A DNA stretch of 64,000 bases, from NCBI GenBank assembly GCA_934097085.1, contig CAKONK010000002.1:72516-136515 (forward strand). Direction: 5' to 3'. How positions within the stretch are numbered: the stretch's first letter is position 1; each line of letters begins with the position of its first letter. Shown one piece after another: positions 18,109 through 26,991 of this stretch. The position numbers and the translations under genes are program-made. The stretch is from an uncultured Bacilli bacterium (GTDB lineage Bacteria; Bacillota_I; Bacilli_A; RF39; UBA660). The notes beneath the pieces are model-generated. The model was not told where the DNA came from. It searched no databases and saw only the letters and a program-made list of their open reading frames with translations.

Positions 18109-18817
18109 TACTTCCTCCTTTAAAAATATTTTGATATGTTTGCATATTTTCTATATTAACTACATCATTAATAATAACGTGTTTTTTAGAATTTTTAACC
18201 GCCTTCACAATTACTAAAGATGGTGCTCTATCTTTTTTAGTTTTAATTAACTGAACTTTTTTTATACCTATATTATATTTATTTCCAAGTATGATTAGTT
18301 CATCTAATCTTTGTGCTCGATTAACTATATAAATGGCACCTTTTGATGATAAAGCATAATCTGCAATTTGAAATATATTTTCTAATGTTAAATAAACTTC
18401 GTGTCTAGCAATAGTTTTTTCTTCTTGAAGATTTACCATATTACCATTGTATTCAAAATAAGGTGGATTACAAACTATAGTATTAAAATAACCTGAATCA
18501 TAATATTTATTCAAGTTTTTTGCATCATCATTAATGATTTTTATTTGCTCTATAAGATTATTTTCTTTAACGGACATTTCTGCTAAATTTGCAATTTTTT
18601 TTTGGATTTCAAAGCCTACAATATTATTTTTTGTATACTCTGCCAAAATAAGTGATACTGCACCGTTTCCAGTACAAATATCTAATATATTTCCTTTTAA
18701 ATCTTTCTTATCAACAAACTCCGCTAATAAAATGGAATCTATTGAAAACTTAAAAAACTCAGTATCTTGATAAATGTAGCGATTTTTGTAATCGTATAAA
18801 TCATTTCTTACTATCAT
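18083..18817 (-). CDS. tRNA1(Val) adenine-37 N6-methyltransferase family (TrmN6/YabB)
   Basis: Class I SAM methyltransferase of 244 residues. SAM-binding ILDICTGNGAVSL and the catalytic NPPYF of amino-N6 methyltransferases are present. It corresponds to YabB by family and by position after the ricT-holB genes, although yabA and yazA are not present. It overlaps ricT by 17 bases and pth by 26. Confidence 0.87.
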   Translation of the reverse strand: MIVRNDLYDYKNRYIYQDTEFFKFSIDSILLAEFVDKKDLKGNILDICTGNGAVSLILAEYTKNNIVGFEIQKKIANLAEMSVKENNLIEQIKIINDDAKNLNKYYDSGYFNTIVCNPPYFEYNGNMVNLQEEKTIARHEVYLTLENIFQIADYALSSKGAIYIVNRAQRLDELIILGNKYNIGIKKVQLIKTKKDRAPSLVIVKAVKNSKKHVIINDVVNIENMQTYQNIFKGGSNEVNRGTR

Positions 18818-19586
18818 TTATAATCTCTTCTGCATCTACTAGAATCTTTTGTTCATCAACAATAATTTTATACTTCTTATTTAAAATATCAACACCAATT
18901 ACCGTTGCATCTTTGCCTTTATACTTGATGATACTACCAACAGATTTTAAATTTTTACCACATCTAATATATTCATCATCTTCATAACCTAAACAACATA
19001 AAAGTCTTCCACAACAGCCATTAATTTTTGATGGGTTAAGTGCTAAATTTTGATCTTTTGCCATATTCATTGTAATAGAATCAAATTGATTTAAAAAATT
19101 TGAACAACATAGTTTTCGACCACAAACACCAATTCCGCCAACTTGTTTTGCTTTATCTCTTGCTCCTATTTGACGAAGTTCAATACGAGTTCTAAATTGA
19201 CCAGCAAGTTTTCGTGCAAGTTCACGGAAATCAACTCTTTCTTCAGCATAAAAATTAAATAGAAGTTGAGCTCTATTTAAAGTATATTGAGCATTTATTA
19301 TATTCATATTCAAATCTAACTCTTTAGCAAAATTTCTTGCTTTTGCGAGTGCAAGTTCAGCATCTTTTATATTAGTATAGAAATTATCTTGATCTTCTTT
19401 TGTAGCCTTTCGTAAAATTTCTTTTAAATCATCAGTTTTTAGTGAATCTACTATTTTTACGATTTTTGCATATTGTTCACCTTTATCAGTATCAACAATA
19501 ACTTCATCATCAATATCAAATTTCTCTAAACTTTTAAAATAATATAATTTATTATTTCCTTTATATATTACTGCATAACTATTCAT
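18801..19586 (-). CDS. ricT: RicT/YaaT PSP1-domain protein
   Basis: Cys-rich PSP1 protein. In B. subtilis it forms the RicA-RicF-RicT complex with iron-sulfur clusters, which affects RNase Y activity and Spo0A phosphorylation. The Cys block VCGRKLCCSNFL and then INGCCGRLLCCLGYE (about residues 165-205) is intact. 261 residues. It overlaps holB by 8 bases. A protein linked to the Spo0A relay is of interest because the Spo0A here lacks the usual phospho-Asp. Confidence 0.93.
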   Translation of the reverse strand: MNSYAVIYKGNNKLYYFKSLEKFDIDDEVIVDTDKGEQYAKIVKIVDSLKTDDLKEILRKATKEDQDNFYTNIKDAELALAKARNFAKELDLNMNIINAQYTLNRAQLLFNFYAEERVDFRELARKLAGQFRTRIELRQIGARDKAKQVGGIGVCGRKLCCSNFLNQFDSITMNMAKDQNLALNPSKINGCCGRLLCCLGYEDDEYIRCGKNLKSVGSIIKYKGKDATVIGVDILNKKYKIIVDEQKILVDAEEIINDSKK

Positions 19587-20382
19587 TTATTTCTCCTAAC
19601 TCTAGTGTTAATCCACTTAATAACAAGCTTAAATTAACATTATATTGTAATTTATACAAATAATTGTCAATAATAGTAAGCTTTTTAAGTATTTTACTAT
19701 TCAGGACATTATTTGTAAACAATTTTTGATGGTAACAATCATATAAAACCTTTATTAAGGTAATCAAGTTTGTTTTATCAACATATTTTTTTAAAATTAC
19801 ACTATTATTATATAAAATTATATTAGAATTATCTAGTTCTATTTTAGTTAAAAATTCATTTGCATCATTTAAAACTTCATTATATTCCTCTGTACTTAAT
19901 CCGTAAGAATTAAAATCATTAGATTCCTGATAGTTTACTTTTAAAACTTCGAGTCTACTTAAAATCGTTGGAGCAATATTTTCTTTAGAATCTGTTATAA
20001 AAAATCCAATTATATTATCTTCGGGTTCCTCTAAAAACTTAAGCATTTGATTATAAGCAGAACTATTCATTTTTTCAGGACTTACAATAACATAAATATT
20101 TTGAGATGTATATAAAGAACATAAATTAAAGGATTTTTGAATATCAGATACTGCATCTTTTTTTATAGTTTTTTCACTAGTTTCGATAATTTTTAGACTT
20201 GGTAAATAATTATTATCAACTAAAGCATTAATATTTTCTATTTCAGAAAAGATATTTTTTACAAAAGTTTTTAAATCAATTAAACATTTTTGAATATCAT
20301 TTGTTTCAAACAAATAAGCGTGAGCAAGTTTATTCTCACAATATAAAGTATACAAATTTTCAAATACATTATTTAACTTCAT
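19579..20382 (-). CDS. holB: DNA polymerase III delta' subunit
   Basis: Clamp-loader subunit, 267 residues. It has the AAA+ fold but no functional Walker A. The family traits are NKLAHAYLFE near the N-terminus, YVIVSPEKMNSSAYNQMLKFLEEP with the SRC-like IAPTILSRLEVL (sensor/arginine-finger region). It lies directly before ricT, as in B. subtilis (holB-yaaR-yaaT). Confidence 0.88.
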   Translation of the reverse strand: MKLNNVFENLYTLYCENKLAHAYLFETNDIQKCLIDLKTFVKNIFSEIENINALVDNNYLPSLKIIETSEKTIKKDAVSDIQKSFNLCSLYTSQNIYVIVSPEKMNSSAYNQMLKFLEEPEDNIIGFFITDSKENIAPTILSRLEVLKVNYQESNDFNSYGLSTEEYNEVLNDANEFLTKIELDNSNIILYNNSVILKKYVDKTNLITLIKVLYDCYHQKLFTNNVLNSKILKKLTIIDNYLYKLQYNVNLSLLLSGLTLELGEINE

Positions 20383-20391
20383 ATAAACCTC

Positions 20392-20577
20392 TTAAATTAT
20401 TAAATATAATATTACAATACCACAAAGACCTGGGAAATCAAGTAAAGATACAACTAAAATTGAAATTAAATTAATAGGAATAATAATATTTAAAGATGAC
20501 AGTAACAAATTTACTGCATATAAGATACATATAGATATTACTACTTTTCTAACTACAATAAATAATTTTTTTATCAT
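20392..20577 (-). CDS. bofA: Pro-sigma-K processing inhibitor BofA family
   Basis: 61-residue protein with two hydrophobic segments. The ending PINLISILVVSLLDFPGLCG matches the BofA family pattern (PINxxTalvvgxLGxPG). In B. subtilis BofA holds back SpoIVFB cleavage of pro-sigma-K in the mother cell. It sits 36 bases downstream of recR, which agrees with the B. subtilis order recR-yaaL-bofA. No yaaL is seen. Confidence 0.82.
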   Translation of the reverse strand: MIKKLFIVVRKVVISICILYAVNLLLSSLNIIIPINLISILVVSLLDFPGLCGIVILYLII

Positions 20578-20612
20578 ATTTCATCATTACATAATATGAA
20601 AAAAATGGGCGT

Positions 20613-21209
20613 TTATGATATTATTTTTCTATCACTTAATGCTTTATCAAGTGTTAAAACATCCAAATAATCAATCTCTGCACCCATTGGAATACCATAA
20701 GATAATCTTGATATAGTTACTCCCTTATTTTCAAATATTTGCTTAATGTATAAGGTTGTAGTTTGACCCTCAATTGATGAACGAAGAGCAATAATAATTT
20801 CTGGTTTATCTAATTTTTCTATTCTTTTTACTAATGATGATATGTTGATATCTTGTGGAGATATATTATCTATTGGAGAAATCAATCCATTTAAAACGTG
20901 ATAAACGCCTTTATAATTACCTGCTTTTTCAAAAGAAATAAGACTTTTATAATCTTCGACTACACATATTAAGTTTTTATCTCTTGTTTCATCATTACAA
21001 ATATCGCAAACTTCGTTATCAGTAAGATTACAACATATTTTACAAGGTTTAAGTACCTTTTTTGCTTTTATCAAAGTATTGCTAAAGTTATTTAGTTCAT
21101 CCTCGGATAAATCTAATGTTGCTAAAGCAAGTCTTTCAGCACTTTTTTCACCAATTGTAGGATACTTTTTAAAACAACTAATTAATTCCTCTAAAACTTT
21201 AGGATACAT
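20613..21209 (-). CDS. recR: Recombination protein RecR
   Basis: Recombinational repair protein that works with RecF and RecO. It has a helix-hairpin-helix (about 10-30, PTIGEKSAERLA), a four-Cys zinc finger (CKICCNL and CDIC) and a Toprim domain starting with CVVEDYKSLISFE. 198 residues, normal. It overlaps yaaK by one base (TAATG). Confidence 0.96.
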   Translation of the reverse strand: MYPKVLEELISCFKKYPTIGEKSAERLALATLDLSEDELNNFSNTLIKAKKVLKPCKICCNLTDNEVCDICNDETRDKNLICVVEDYKSLISFEKAGNYKGVYHVLNGLISPIDNISPQDINISSLVKRIEKLDKPEIIIALRSSIEGQTTTLYIKQIFENKGVTISRLSYGIPMGAEIDYLDVLTLDKALSDRKIIS

Positions 21210-21505
21210 TAAAATAAACCACCCATATTAGAGTATTTACCCAATTTATTTTCAGTTTCTTTATCAATTTGTTTTAAAGCATCTTTTACAGCAATTAATA
21301 TCATATCTGATAATATTTCTTTATTTTCTTTATCAAAAGCATTATCATTTATTATATTTACACTTTGAATGTCCTTATCTCCCTTAAATGTGACCTCAAC
21401 CCATTCAGATTTACCAGTAAATGTCATTGCATCTAACTCACCTTTTTTATTCATAATATCTTTTTGCATTCTTTGTGCTTGTTGCATTATTTGTTGCATA
21501 TTCAT
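21209..21505 (-). CDS. yaaK: Nucleoid-associated protein YaaK (YbaB/EbfC family)
   Basis: Small dimeric DNA-binding protein, 98 residues. The N-terminus is Met/Gln-rich helical (MQQIMQQAQRMQKDI), then a strand region with VTFKGDKDIQSVNI and a C-terminal helix. It sits between dnaX and recR, the order seen in most bacteria, and is coupled to recR by a TAATG junction. Confidence 0.93.
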   Translation of the reverse strand: MNMQQIMQQAQRMQKDIMNKKGELDAMTFTGKSEWVEVTFKGDKDIQSVNIINDNAFDKENKEILSDMILIAVKDALKQIDKETENKLGKYSNMGGLF

Positions 21506-21519
21506 AAAAAAATTCCTCC

Positions 21520-23103
21520 TTAACTTTCTTCAATCTTTTTTTTATTGAACACATCTATTATATCATCATATTCTATATTTTGTGCATTTTCTTCAATAAA
21601 TTGATATTTTATATTATTTTTTAAATTATTTTTATATTTTTCCATTTCATTTAGCCAATTTTCATTACTTGTGGCAATAAATTTATAATTAGAATTGTTA
21701 GATTTATTAAAATCATCCTCTAGCGAACTAATATTTGTGTTTATTTCATTAACTAAAGCTGTTATTTGTGTTAATAATACAATAATTTCTGATGATGCTA
21801 ACACTACTTTTGCATCTTCAATTAATCCTAGGATTTTTTTGTTTTCATAGGTATTTAAAAATGTATTCCACATTTCAGAAGATTTAATCTTTTCTTCTTT
21901 TGAGGCACTTACAAAACAATTATTAATACGAATACTTTCTAAATTAGTTAAATTACGTTCAATTTTTGGTGCTTTTTCAACTGTTTTTATGTTGATAGGT
22001 TCTTTTTCTTGTTTTTCATCAATATTTTTAGAATAATCAACATCTTTTTTGACACTTGATTGAGAATTTTTATTAACATTAGTATTAACATAACTTAATA
22101 AAGTAAGTTCAAGCATACCAAATATATCAACATTTATATTAGTTTTATATAAAGATTCAGTTAATTTAAAACTTAATTCCTGATAAGTATTATAATCAAT
22201 ATTTTCTATTTTTCTATTTAACTTAATATCTACCGCGTGTTTATTAATTTCTTTAATAATTTTTTTAACTAAAGTTTTATAATCAACATTTAAATCTCTA
22301 CATTTATCAACAAATTTTATAATATTTTCAACATTATTTTCATTTATATCATCAATTAAGGTTTTAATATCATTGTTAGATATTGTACCTAAAGTAGAGA
22401 TTACATCATCGTATTCAACTTTTTTGTTAAGTTTTGATAATTGGTCTAAAATGCTTAATGCATCACGCATTCCACCATCGGAATAGTTAGTAATTTCCTC
22501 GATTGCTTCGTCAGAAATATCAATATTTTCTTCTTTAGATATTTTTTTTAATTGTTCATGAATATCTTTATTTGCAATTTTACGAAAATCAAGTCTTTGA
22601 CATCTTGATAACACAGTTATTGGGACATCCTCAATGTTGGTAGTAGCTAAAATAAATACTACATGTGATGGTGGCTCCTCTAAAGTTAAAAGTAATGCAT
22701 TAAAAGCACTTGTGCTTAACATATGAACTTCATCAATTATATACACTTTATATTTGGATGTTATTGGAGATAGTTTTACATTATCAATAATTTCTCTAAT
22801 TTGATCTACCCCAGTATTTGAGGCTGCATCTATCTCATATATATCATTATTTAAATTAAAATTATTGCAAATGTCGCAATTTAAACAAGGATTACCATCG
22901 GTAATATTTAAACAGTTAATTGCTTTTGCAAATATCTTTGCAGTACTTGTTTTACCTGTTCCTCTAGGGCCTGAAAATATATATGCGTGAGAAATTTTGT
23001 TGTTAATAATACTATCTTTCAACAAAGTAATAATATTATTTTGCCCCACTATTTCATCAAATGTTTTTGGACGATATTTTCTGTATAAAACTTTATAATT
23101 CAT
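21520..23103 (-). CDS. dnaX: DNA polymerase III gamma/tau subunit
   Basis: Clamp-loader ATPase, 527 residues. Walker A GPRGTGKTSTA (about 45-55), zinc-binding Cys in CLNCDICNN, Walker B IIDEVHML, the SRC motif LSRCQRL. The C-terminal tail after about residue 360 is Lys/Asn-rich and low in similarity, as tau tails usually are. It starts a dnaX-yaaK-recR-bofA unit, 47 bases after tadA. Confidence 0.96.
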   Translation of the reverse strand: MNYKVLYRKYRPKTFDEIVGQNNIITLLKDSIINNKISHAYIFSGPRGTGKTSTAKIFAKAINCLNITDGNPCLNCDICNNFNLNNDIYEIDAASNTGVDQIREIIDNVKLSPITSKYKVYIIDEVHMLSTSAFNALLLTLEEPPSHVVFILATTNIEDVPITVLSRCQRLDFRKIANKDIHEQLKKISKEENIDISDEAIEEITNYSDGGMRDALSILDQLSKLNKKVEYDDVISTLGTISNNDIKTLIDDINENNVENIIKFVDKCRDLNVDYKTLVKKIIKEINKHAVDIKLNRKIENIDYNTYQELSFKLTESLYKTNINVDIFGMLELTLLSYVNTNVNKNSQSSVKKDVDYSKNIDEKQEKEPINIKTVEKAPKIERNLTNLESIRINNCFVSASKEEKIKSSEMWNTFLNTYENKKILGLIEDAKVVLASSEIIVLLTQITALVNEINTNISSLEDDFNKSNNSNYKFIATSNENWLNEMEKYKNNLKNNIKYQFIEENAQNIEYDDIIDVFNKKKIEES

Positions 23104-23150
23104 TGTACCTCCATCTCTTTATATATTATACCAATCAATTAACTATTTTT

Positions 23151-23561
23151 CTATCTTTTATTAGCAAAAAAATTATTAATTATTTCATTAAAAAAGTTAT
23201 TATCAATCTCTAGTTTTTTATAATTTATATTATATGTATTAACTTTTTTAAAATTTGAATTTACTAAATAATATACATTATCAATTCTTGATTGTTTAAT
23301 AATTTCTTTACACATATCACATGGTTCTAATGTAACATACATTTCATAACCATTTAGTCGCCAATCTTTAGTCTTTTTTGCTGCTTTTTTTATTGCTAAA
23401 ACCTCTGCGTGATTTAATATAAAATTTGTTTTATGTTTTAAATTATGAGATCTAGATATTATTTTATTATTTTTAGTTATAATGCACGCAATTGGTACTT
23501 CATCTTTTTTGAATGCTTTTTTACATTCTTTAATTAAAATATTTAAAAATTTTTCATTCAT
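23151..23561 (-). CDS. tadA: tRNA(adenine-34) deaminase TadA
   Basis: Zinc deaminase that converts A34 to inosine in tRNA-Arg. The HAEVLAI motif with the catalytic Glu and the PCDMC zinc pair (in TLEPCDMCKE) are intact. 136 residues, slightly short. The ribosome site GAGG lies immediately after the SRP RNA terminator, so tadA is probably expressed by read-through from it or from a promoter within it. Confidence 0.93.
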   Translation of the reverse strand: MNEKFLNILIKECKKAFKKDEVPIACIITKNNKIISRSHNLKHKTNFILNHAEVLAIKKAAKKTKDWRLNGYEMYVTLEPCDMCKEIIKQSRIDNVYYLVNSNFKKVNTYNINYKKLEIDNNFFNEIINNFFANKR

Positions 23562-23571
23562 TTATAACCTC

Positions 23572-23651
23572 AAAAAAAGTGCACACAAACATTGATTGAT
23601 ATGGCTGCTTTATTCCTAACCTGACCAGTTTACAATATATTTGTTGCACAA
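23572..23651 (-). ncRNA. ffs: Small SRP RNA (4.5S-like)
   Basis: Minus strand. The conserved apical domain is readable as GGTCAGG, then TTAGGAATAA, then AGCAGCC: a GGAA tetraloop closed by TTA/TAA pairs, a covarying change from the common TCC/GGA. The ends GTGCA and TGCAC close the helix, and seven T follow as terminator. At about 75-80 bases it is the short type without an Alu domain. In B. subtilis scr lies between tadA and dnaX; here it lies just upstream of tadA. Confidence 0.92.
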
Positions 23652-23750
23652 ATAAATAATAACAAATTATATAATAATTGGCAAGTATTTTTGATAAATT
23701 TTTTTAAAAATGGTCGATTTTTTGGCATAAGTTAGGCAAAAATTCGTCAA

Positions 23751-23766
23751 TGTTTCACGTGAAACA
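23751..23766. promoter_or_regulatory. parS site 1
   Basis: Perfect 16-base palindrome TGTTTCACGTGAAACA, the established ParB/Spo0J binding sequence. Flanks extend the symmetry to CAATG...CATTG. Confidence 0.93.
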
Positions 23767-23917
23767 TTGGTGGTGAATTACATATCTTCCATATATAATA
23801 ATAAATATAATTAACTAAGTAATAGTATTTTATAATATATAATCTAATTAGATTTTTGAAATTATTTTTGTAAAAAAAAGGCTGTTTTTTGGCATATATT
23901 AGGCAAAAAATAAGTAA

Positions 23918-23933
23918 TGTTTCACGTGAAACA
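23918..23933. promoter_or_regulatory. parS site 2
   Basis: The same perfect 16-mer, 167 bases from site 1. Outer flanks are asymmetric here (TAATG on one side, CATTG on the other). Confidence 0.93.
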
Positions 23934-24084
23934 TTGGCGGTGAAATACATATTTTCCATATATAATAATAAATAAAATTGACCAAGCAATAGTATTTTTA
24001 TAATATATAAACTAATTAGATTTTGTAATTATTTTTTAACAAAAAAGGCTGTTTTTTGGCATATTTTAGGGGAATTTTAATCAA

Positions 24085-24100
24085 TGTTTCACGTGAAACA
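24085..24100. promoter_or_regulatory. parS site 3
   Basis: The same perfect 16-mer, 167 bases from site 2, with symmetric CAATG...CATTG flanks. Confidence 0.93.
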
Positions 24101-24251
24101 TTGGTGGTGAATTACATATCTTCATATATAATATTAAAAAAAATTATGTAAACAGTAGTATCTTACACTATGATAATTTAATTAGATTATGGCATTAACT
24201 TTTTAATAAAAAGGGCTATTTTTTAGCATATATTAGGGGAATTTTAGCTAA

Positions 24252-24267
24252 TGTTTCACGTGAAACA
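24252..24267. promoter_or_regulatory. parS site 4
   Basis: The same perfect 16-mer, 167 bases from site 3. The flanks are CTAATG...CATTAG, so both sides have changed together and the palindrome is kept. Confidence 0.93.
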
Positions 24268-24428
24268 TTAGGGTCAATATATATACTTTACTTGATAAAT
24301 TTAATAAACAAAATCAATTTAATATCAGAATCATATAATGTGAAAATTGTATGATTGATTTAAATTTTATAAATTTTTTTAATAAAAAAACGCTATTTTT
24401 TGGCATATATTAGGCAAAAAATAAGCAA

Positions 24429-24444
24429 TGTTTCACGTGAAACA
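24429..24444. promoter_or_regulatory. parS site 5
   Basis: The same perfect 16-mer, 177 bases from site 4 and 9 bases beyond the gyrA stop. The palindrome extends to GCAATG...CATTGC. Confidence 0.93.
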
Positions 24445-24453
24445 TTGCTATTA

Positions 24454-26982
24454 TTATTCTTCATTAGTTGATTCTTCTTCAAGATTTTTATCAACAATAC
24501 TTATTGCAGTTACCTTTTGATTATCTTTTAGATGAATAAGTCTAGTACCTTGAGTTGCTCTACCCAAAGTAGAAATTTGTGAAATAGGCATCTTAATTGT
24601 AATACCTGAATTAGTCATTAAAATTAATTCTTTATTTTCATCAGATACTTTTACAGATACTAAATTACCATTCTTTTCAGTAACATTTAATGCTTTAACA
24701 CCTTTACTTCCTCGTTTTGTTTGACGATATTCTGAAACTAGAGTTTGTTTACCATAGCCAAGTTCAGTAACAACTAATATTGTATTAGATTCTTCAACAG
24801 TTTCTAAACAAATACATTCGCCACCATCAAGGTTAATACCTCTCACACCTGAAGCAGTTCTACCCATTGTTCTAACTTCATTTTCGTTAAATTTAACAAG
24901 TTTTCCACTACTTGAACCTAATAATATTAAATCATTATTAGATGCAAGTCTTACACCAATTAATTCGTCATTATCTTTTAAACTAATACAAATTTTACCA
25001 GAAGTCCTGATATTTTCAAATTCATTAATACTAGTTTTCTTAACAATTCCTTTCTTTGTAGCAAAGAATAAATAATCTTTTGTAGAGTCTTTTGAAATTG
25101 ATACAATTGATGTTACAAATTCATCCTTTAATAAAGGTAATAAATTAATAATTGGAAGTCCTTTTGAAGTTCTTGAGAATTCTGGAACTTCATAACCTTT
25201 CATTCTATATACCTTACCCTTATTAGTAAAGAATAAAATATGATCGTGAGTAGATAAATTACAAGCCTGATCAACGAAGTCTTCATCGTTTGTAGTAATA
25301 CCTTTAACACCCATTCCACCACGATTTTGAGTTCTAAATACATCTGGTTTAGTTCTCTTAATATAACCTTTTTTAGTTAAAACAACCATTATATTTTCCT
25401 CAGGTATTAATGATTCATCATCAATATAATCAATAGCTGTCATATCAATATTAGTTCTTCTTTCATCAGCATATTTATTCTTGATTTCTAACATTTCATT
25501 CTTAATTATTTCATCAATTTTTTGTGGACTACTTAAAATTGCTTTTAATTCATCAATTAATTTTAATAAATCATTTAATTCAGACTCTATTTTATCTCTT
25601 TCAAGTCCTGTTAAACGTTTTAACTTCATTTCAAGAATTGCTTCAGATTGAATATCATCTAACCCATATCTTAAATTCAATTCTTTTTTAGCAATTTCGT
25701 CTGTTTTTGAGGATTTAATTATCTTAATAACATCATCAATATGATCTAATGCTATCTTTAATCCCTCTAAAATATGAACTCTTGCTTCCGCTTTACTTAA
25801 ATCAAATTTAGTTCTACGAATAATTACCTCTCTTTGGAAATCAATATATTTTGCAATAATGTCTTTTAATCCAAGTGTTTTTGGAGTCAAACCATCAAGC
25901 ATTAAGAATATAATTCCATAAGAGATTTGAAATGCAGTATGCTTATATAAGTTATTTAAAATAACTTGAGGATTTGCATCTTTTTTTAAGGTAATAGTTA
26001 TTTTGATACCATTTTTTAAATCAGTATGATAATCAGAAATACCATCAAGAACCTTATTATGAACAAGTTCTGCAACTTTATCTTTTAATTCTGCAGTATT
26101 AACGCCATATGGTACTTCAGTAATAACTATAACATTATGTCCTTTTTGTTCCTCGATAACAGCCCTACTTCGAATTGTAATAGTACCTCTACCTGTATCA
26201 TAAGCTTTTTTTATACCAGAGTTACCTAAAATAATACCACCAGTTGGAAAATCTGGTCCTTTTATGAAATGCATTAACCCTAATGTATCTATGTCTGGAT
26301 TATCAATATAAGCAACACAACCATCAATTACCTCACCTAAATTATGAGGTGGAATATTTGTGGCCATACCTACTGCAATACCCATTGATCCATTAACTAA
26401 TATATTAGGAAATCTACTTGGTAAAACTTTAGGTTCTTTTTCTGTTGAAGTATAGTTATCATCCATATCAACAGTATCTTTTTGAATATCTCTTAAAAGT
26501 TCCAAAGAAATTTTAGCAAGTCTTGCCTCTGTATAACGGTATGCAGCTGGAGAGTCACCTTCAATTGTACCAAAGTTTCCGTGACCATCAACAAGCATAT
26601 AACGCTGATTAAAGTCTTGAGCAAGTCTAACCATTGCATCATAAATTGATGAATCTCCGTGTGGATGGTAATGTCCCATAACATAACCAACTGTAGTTGC
26701 AGATTTTTTATGAGGTTTGTCAGGGGTATTACCTTCTTCATACATTGACCATAAAATTCTACGATGTACGGGCTTTAACCCATCTCTTAAATCTGGTAAT
26801 GCTCTTGAGGTTATAACACTCATTGAGTAATCTAAAAATGATGTTTTTACTTCACTAACAATATTATTTTCGATATGCTTATCTTTTTCGTGAAATTCTC
26901 CACCGTAATCAATATCTTCGATTAGTTCTTCATTTTCAATATTTTCATCATCTATTGTATTAATATTATCATTATTATCCAT
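24454..26982 (-). CDS. gyrA: DNA gyrase subunit A
   Basis: Cleaves and rejoins DNA during supercoiling. 842 residues: a winged-helix/tower region, catalytic Tyr in the AAYRYTEARL context, and six C-terminal beta-pinwheel blades with the GyrA box QTKRGSKG. The quinolone-resistance-determining segment reads HGDSSIYDAM, with Ser and Asp at the positions equivalent to E. coli 83 and 87, the drug-sensitive type. The acidic N-terminal extension (about 35 residues) and acidic C-terminus are unremarkable. It follows gyrB by 9 bases. Confidence 0.98.
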   Translation of the reverse strand: MDNNDNINTIDDENIENEELIEDIDYGGEFHEKDKHIENNIVSEVKTSFLDYSMSVITSRALPDLRDGLKPVHRRILWSMYEEGNTPDKPHKKSATTVGYVMGHYHPHGDSSIYDAMVRLAQDFNQRYMLVDGHGNFGTIEGDSPAAYRYTEARLAKISLELLRDIQKDTVDMDDNYTSTEKEPKVLPSRFPNILVNGSMGIAVGMATNIPPHNLGEVIDGCVAYIDNPDIDTLGLMHFIKGPDFPTGGIILGNSGIKKAYDTGRGTITIRSRAVIEEQKGHNVIVITEVPYGVNTAELKDKVAELVHNKVLDGISDYHTDLKNGIKITITLKKDANPQVILNNLYKHTAFQISYGIIFLMLDGLTPKTLGLKDIIAKYIDFQREVIIRRTKFDLSKAEARVHILEGLKIALDHIDDVIKIIKSSKTDEIAKKELNLRYGLDDIQSEAILEMKLKRLTGLERDKIESELNDLLKLIDELKAILSSPQKIDEIIKNEMLEIKNKYADERRTNIDMTAIDYIDDESLIPEENIMVVLTKKGYIKRTKPDVFRTQNRGGMGVKGITTNDEDFVDQACNLSTHDHILFFTNKGKVYRMKGYEVPEFSRTSKGLPIINLLPLLKDEFVTSIVSISKDSTKDYLFFATKKGIVKKTSINEFENIRTSGKICISLKDNDELIGVRLASNNDLILLGSSSGKLVKFNENEVRTMGRTASGVRGINLDGGECICLETVEESNTILVVTELGYGKQTLVSEYRQTKRGSKGVKALNVTEKNGNLVSVKVSDENKELILMTNSGITIKMPISQISTLGRATQGTRLIHLKDNQKVTAISIVDKNLEEESTNEE

Positions 26983-26991
26983 TTAAACCTC

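Larger units (their letters stand above)
23714..24453. repeat. Tandem array of about 167-bp units, each with a parS site
   Basis: Gene-free stretch of about 800 bases between the SRP RNA and gyrA. It holds five diverged copies of one unit. Each has a block like GTTTTTTGGCATATATTAGG, a perfect parS palindrome and then a stretch like TTGGTGGTGAATTACATATC followed by AT-rich sequence with CATATATAATAATAAA. parS starts are at 23751, 23918, 24085, 24252 and 24429, spaced 167, 167, 167 and 177. An 80-codon frame across units 1-2 simply translates the repeat and is not called. Confidence 0.93.

Noticed and set aside
23747..23989. 80-codon minus-strand frame across parS units 1 and 2
   Set aside because: It only translates the repeat (parS reads VSRET and FHVKH), has no conserved start and covers non-coding DNA.
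23751..24444. Noc binding sites
   Set aside because: The known Noc site is ATTTCCCGGGAAAT-like; these palindromes are the ParB type TGTTTCACGTGAAACA.
23714..24453. CRISPR array
   Set aside because: Units are about 167 bases, repeats are diverged outside a 16-base palindrome, and no cas genes are present.
26493..26741. 82-codon frame inside gyrA
   Set aside because: Shadow of gyrA in another frame, with no independent features.
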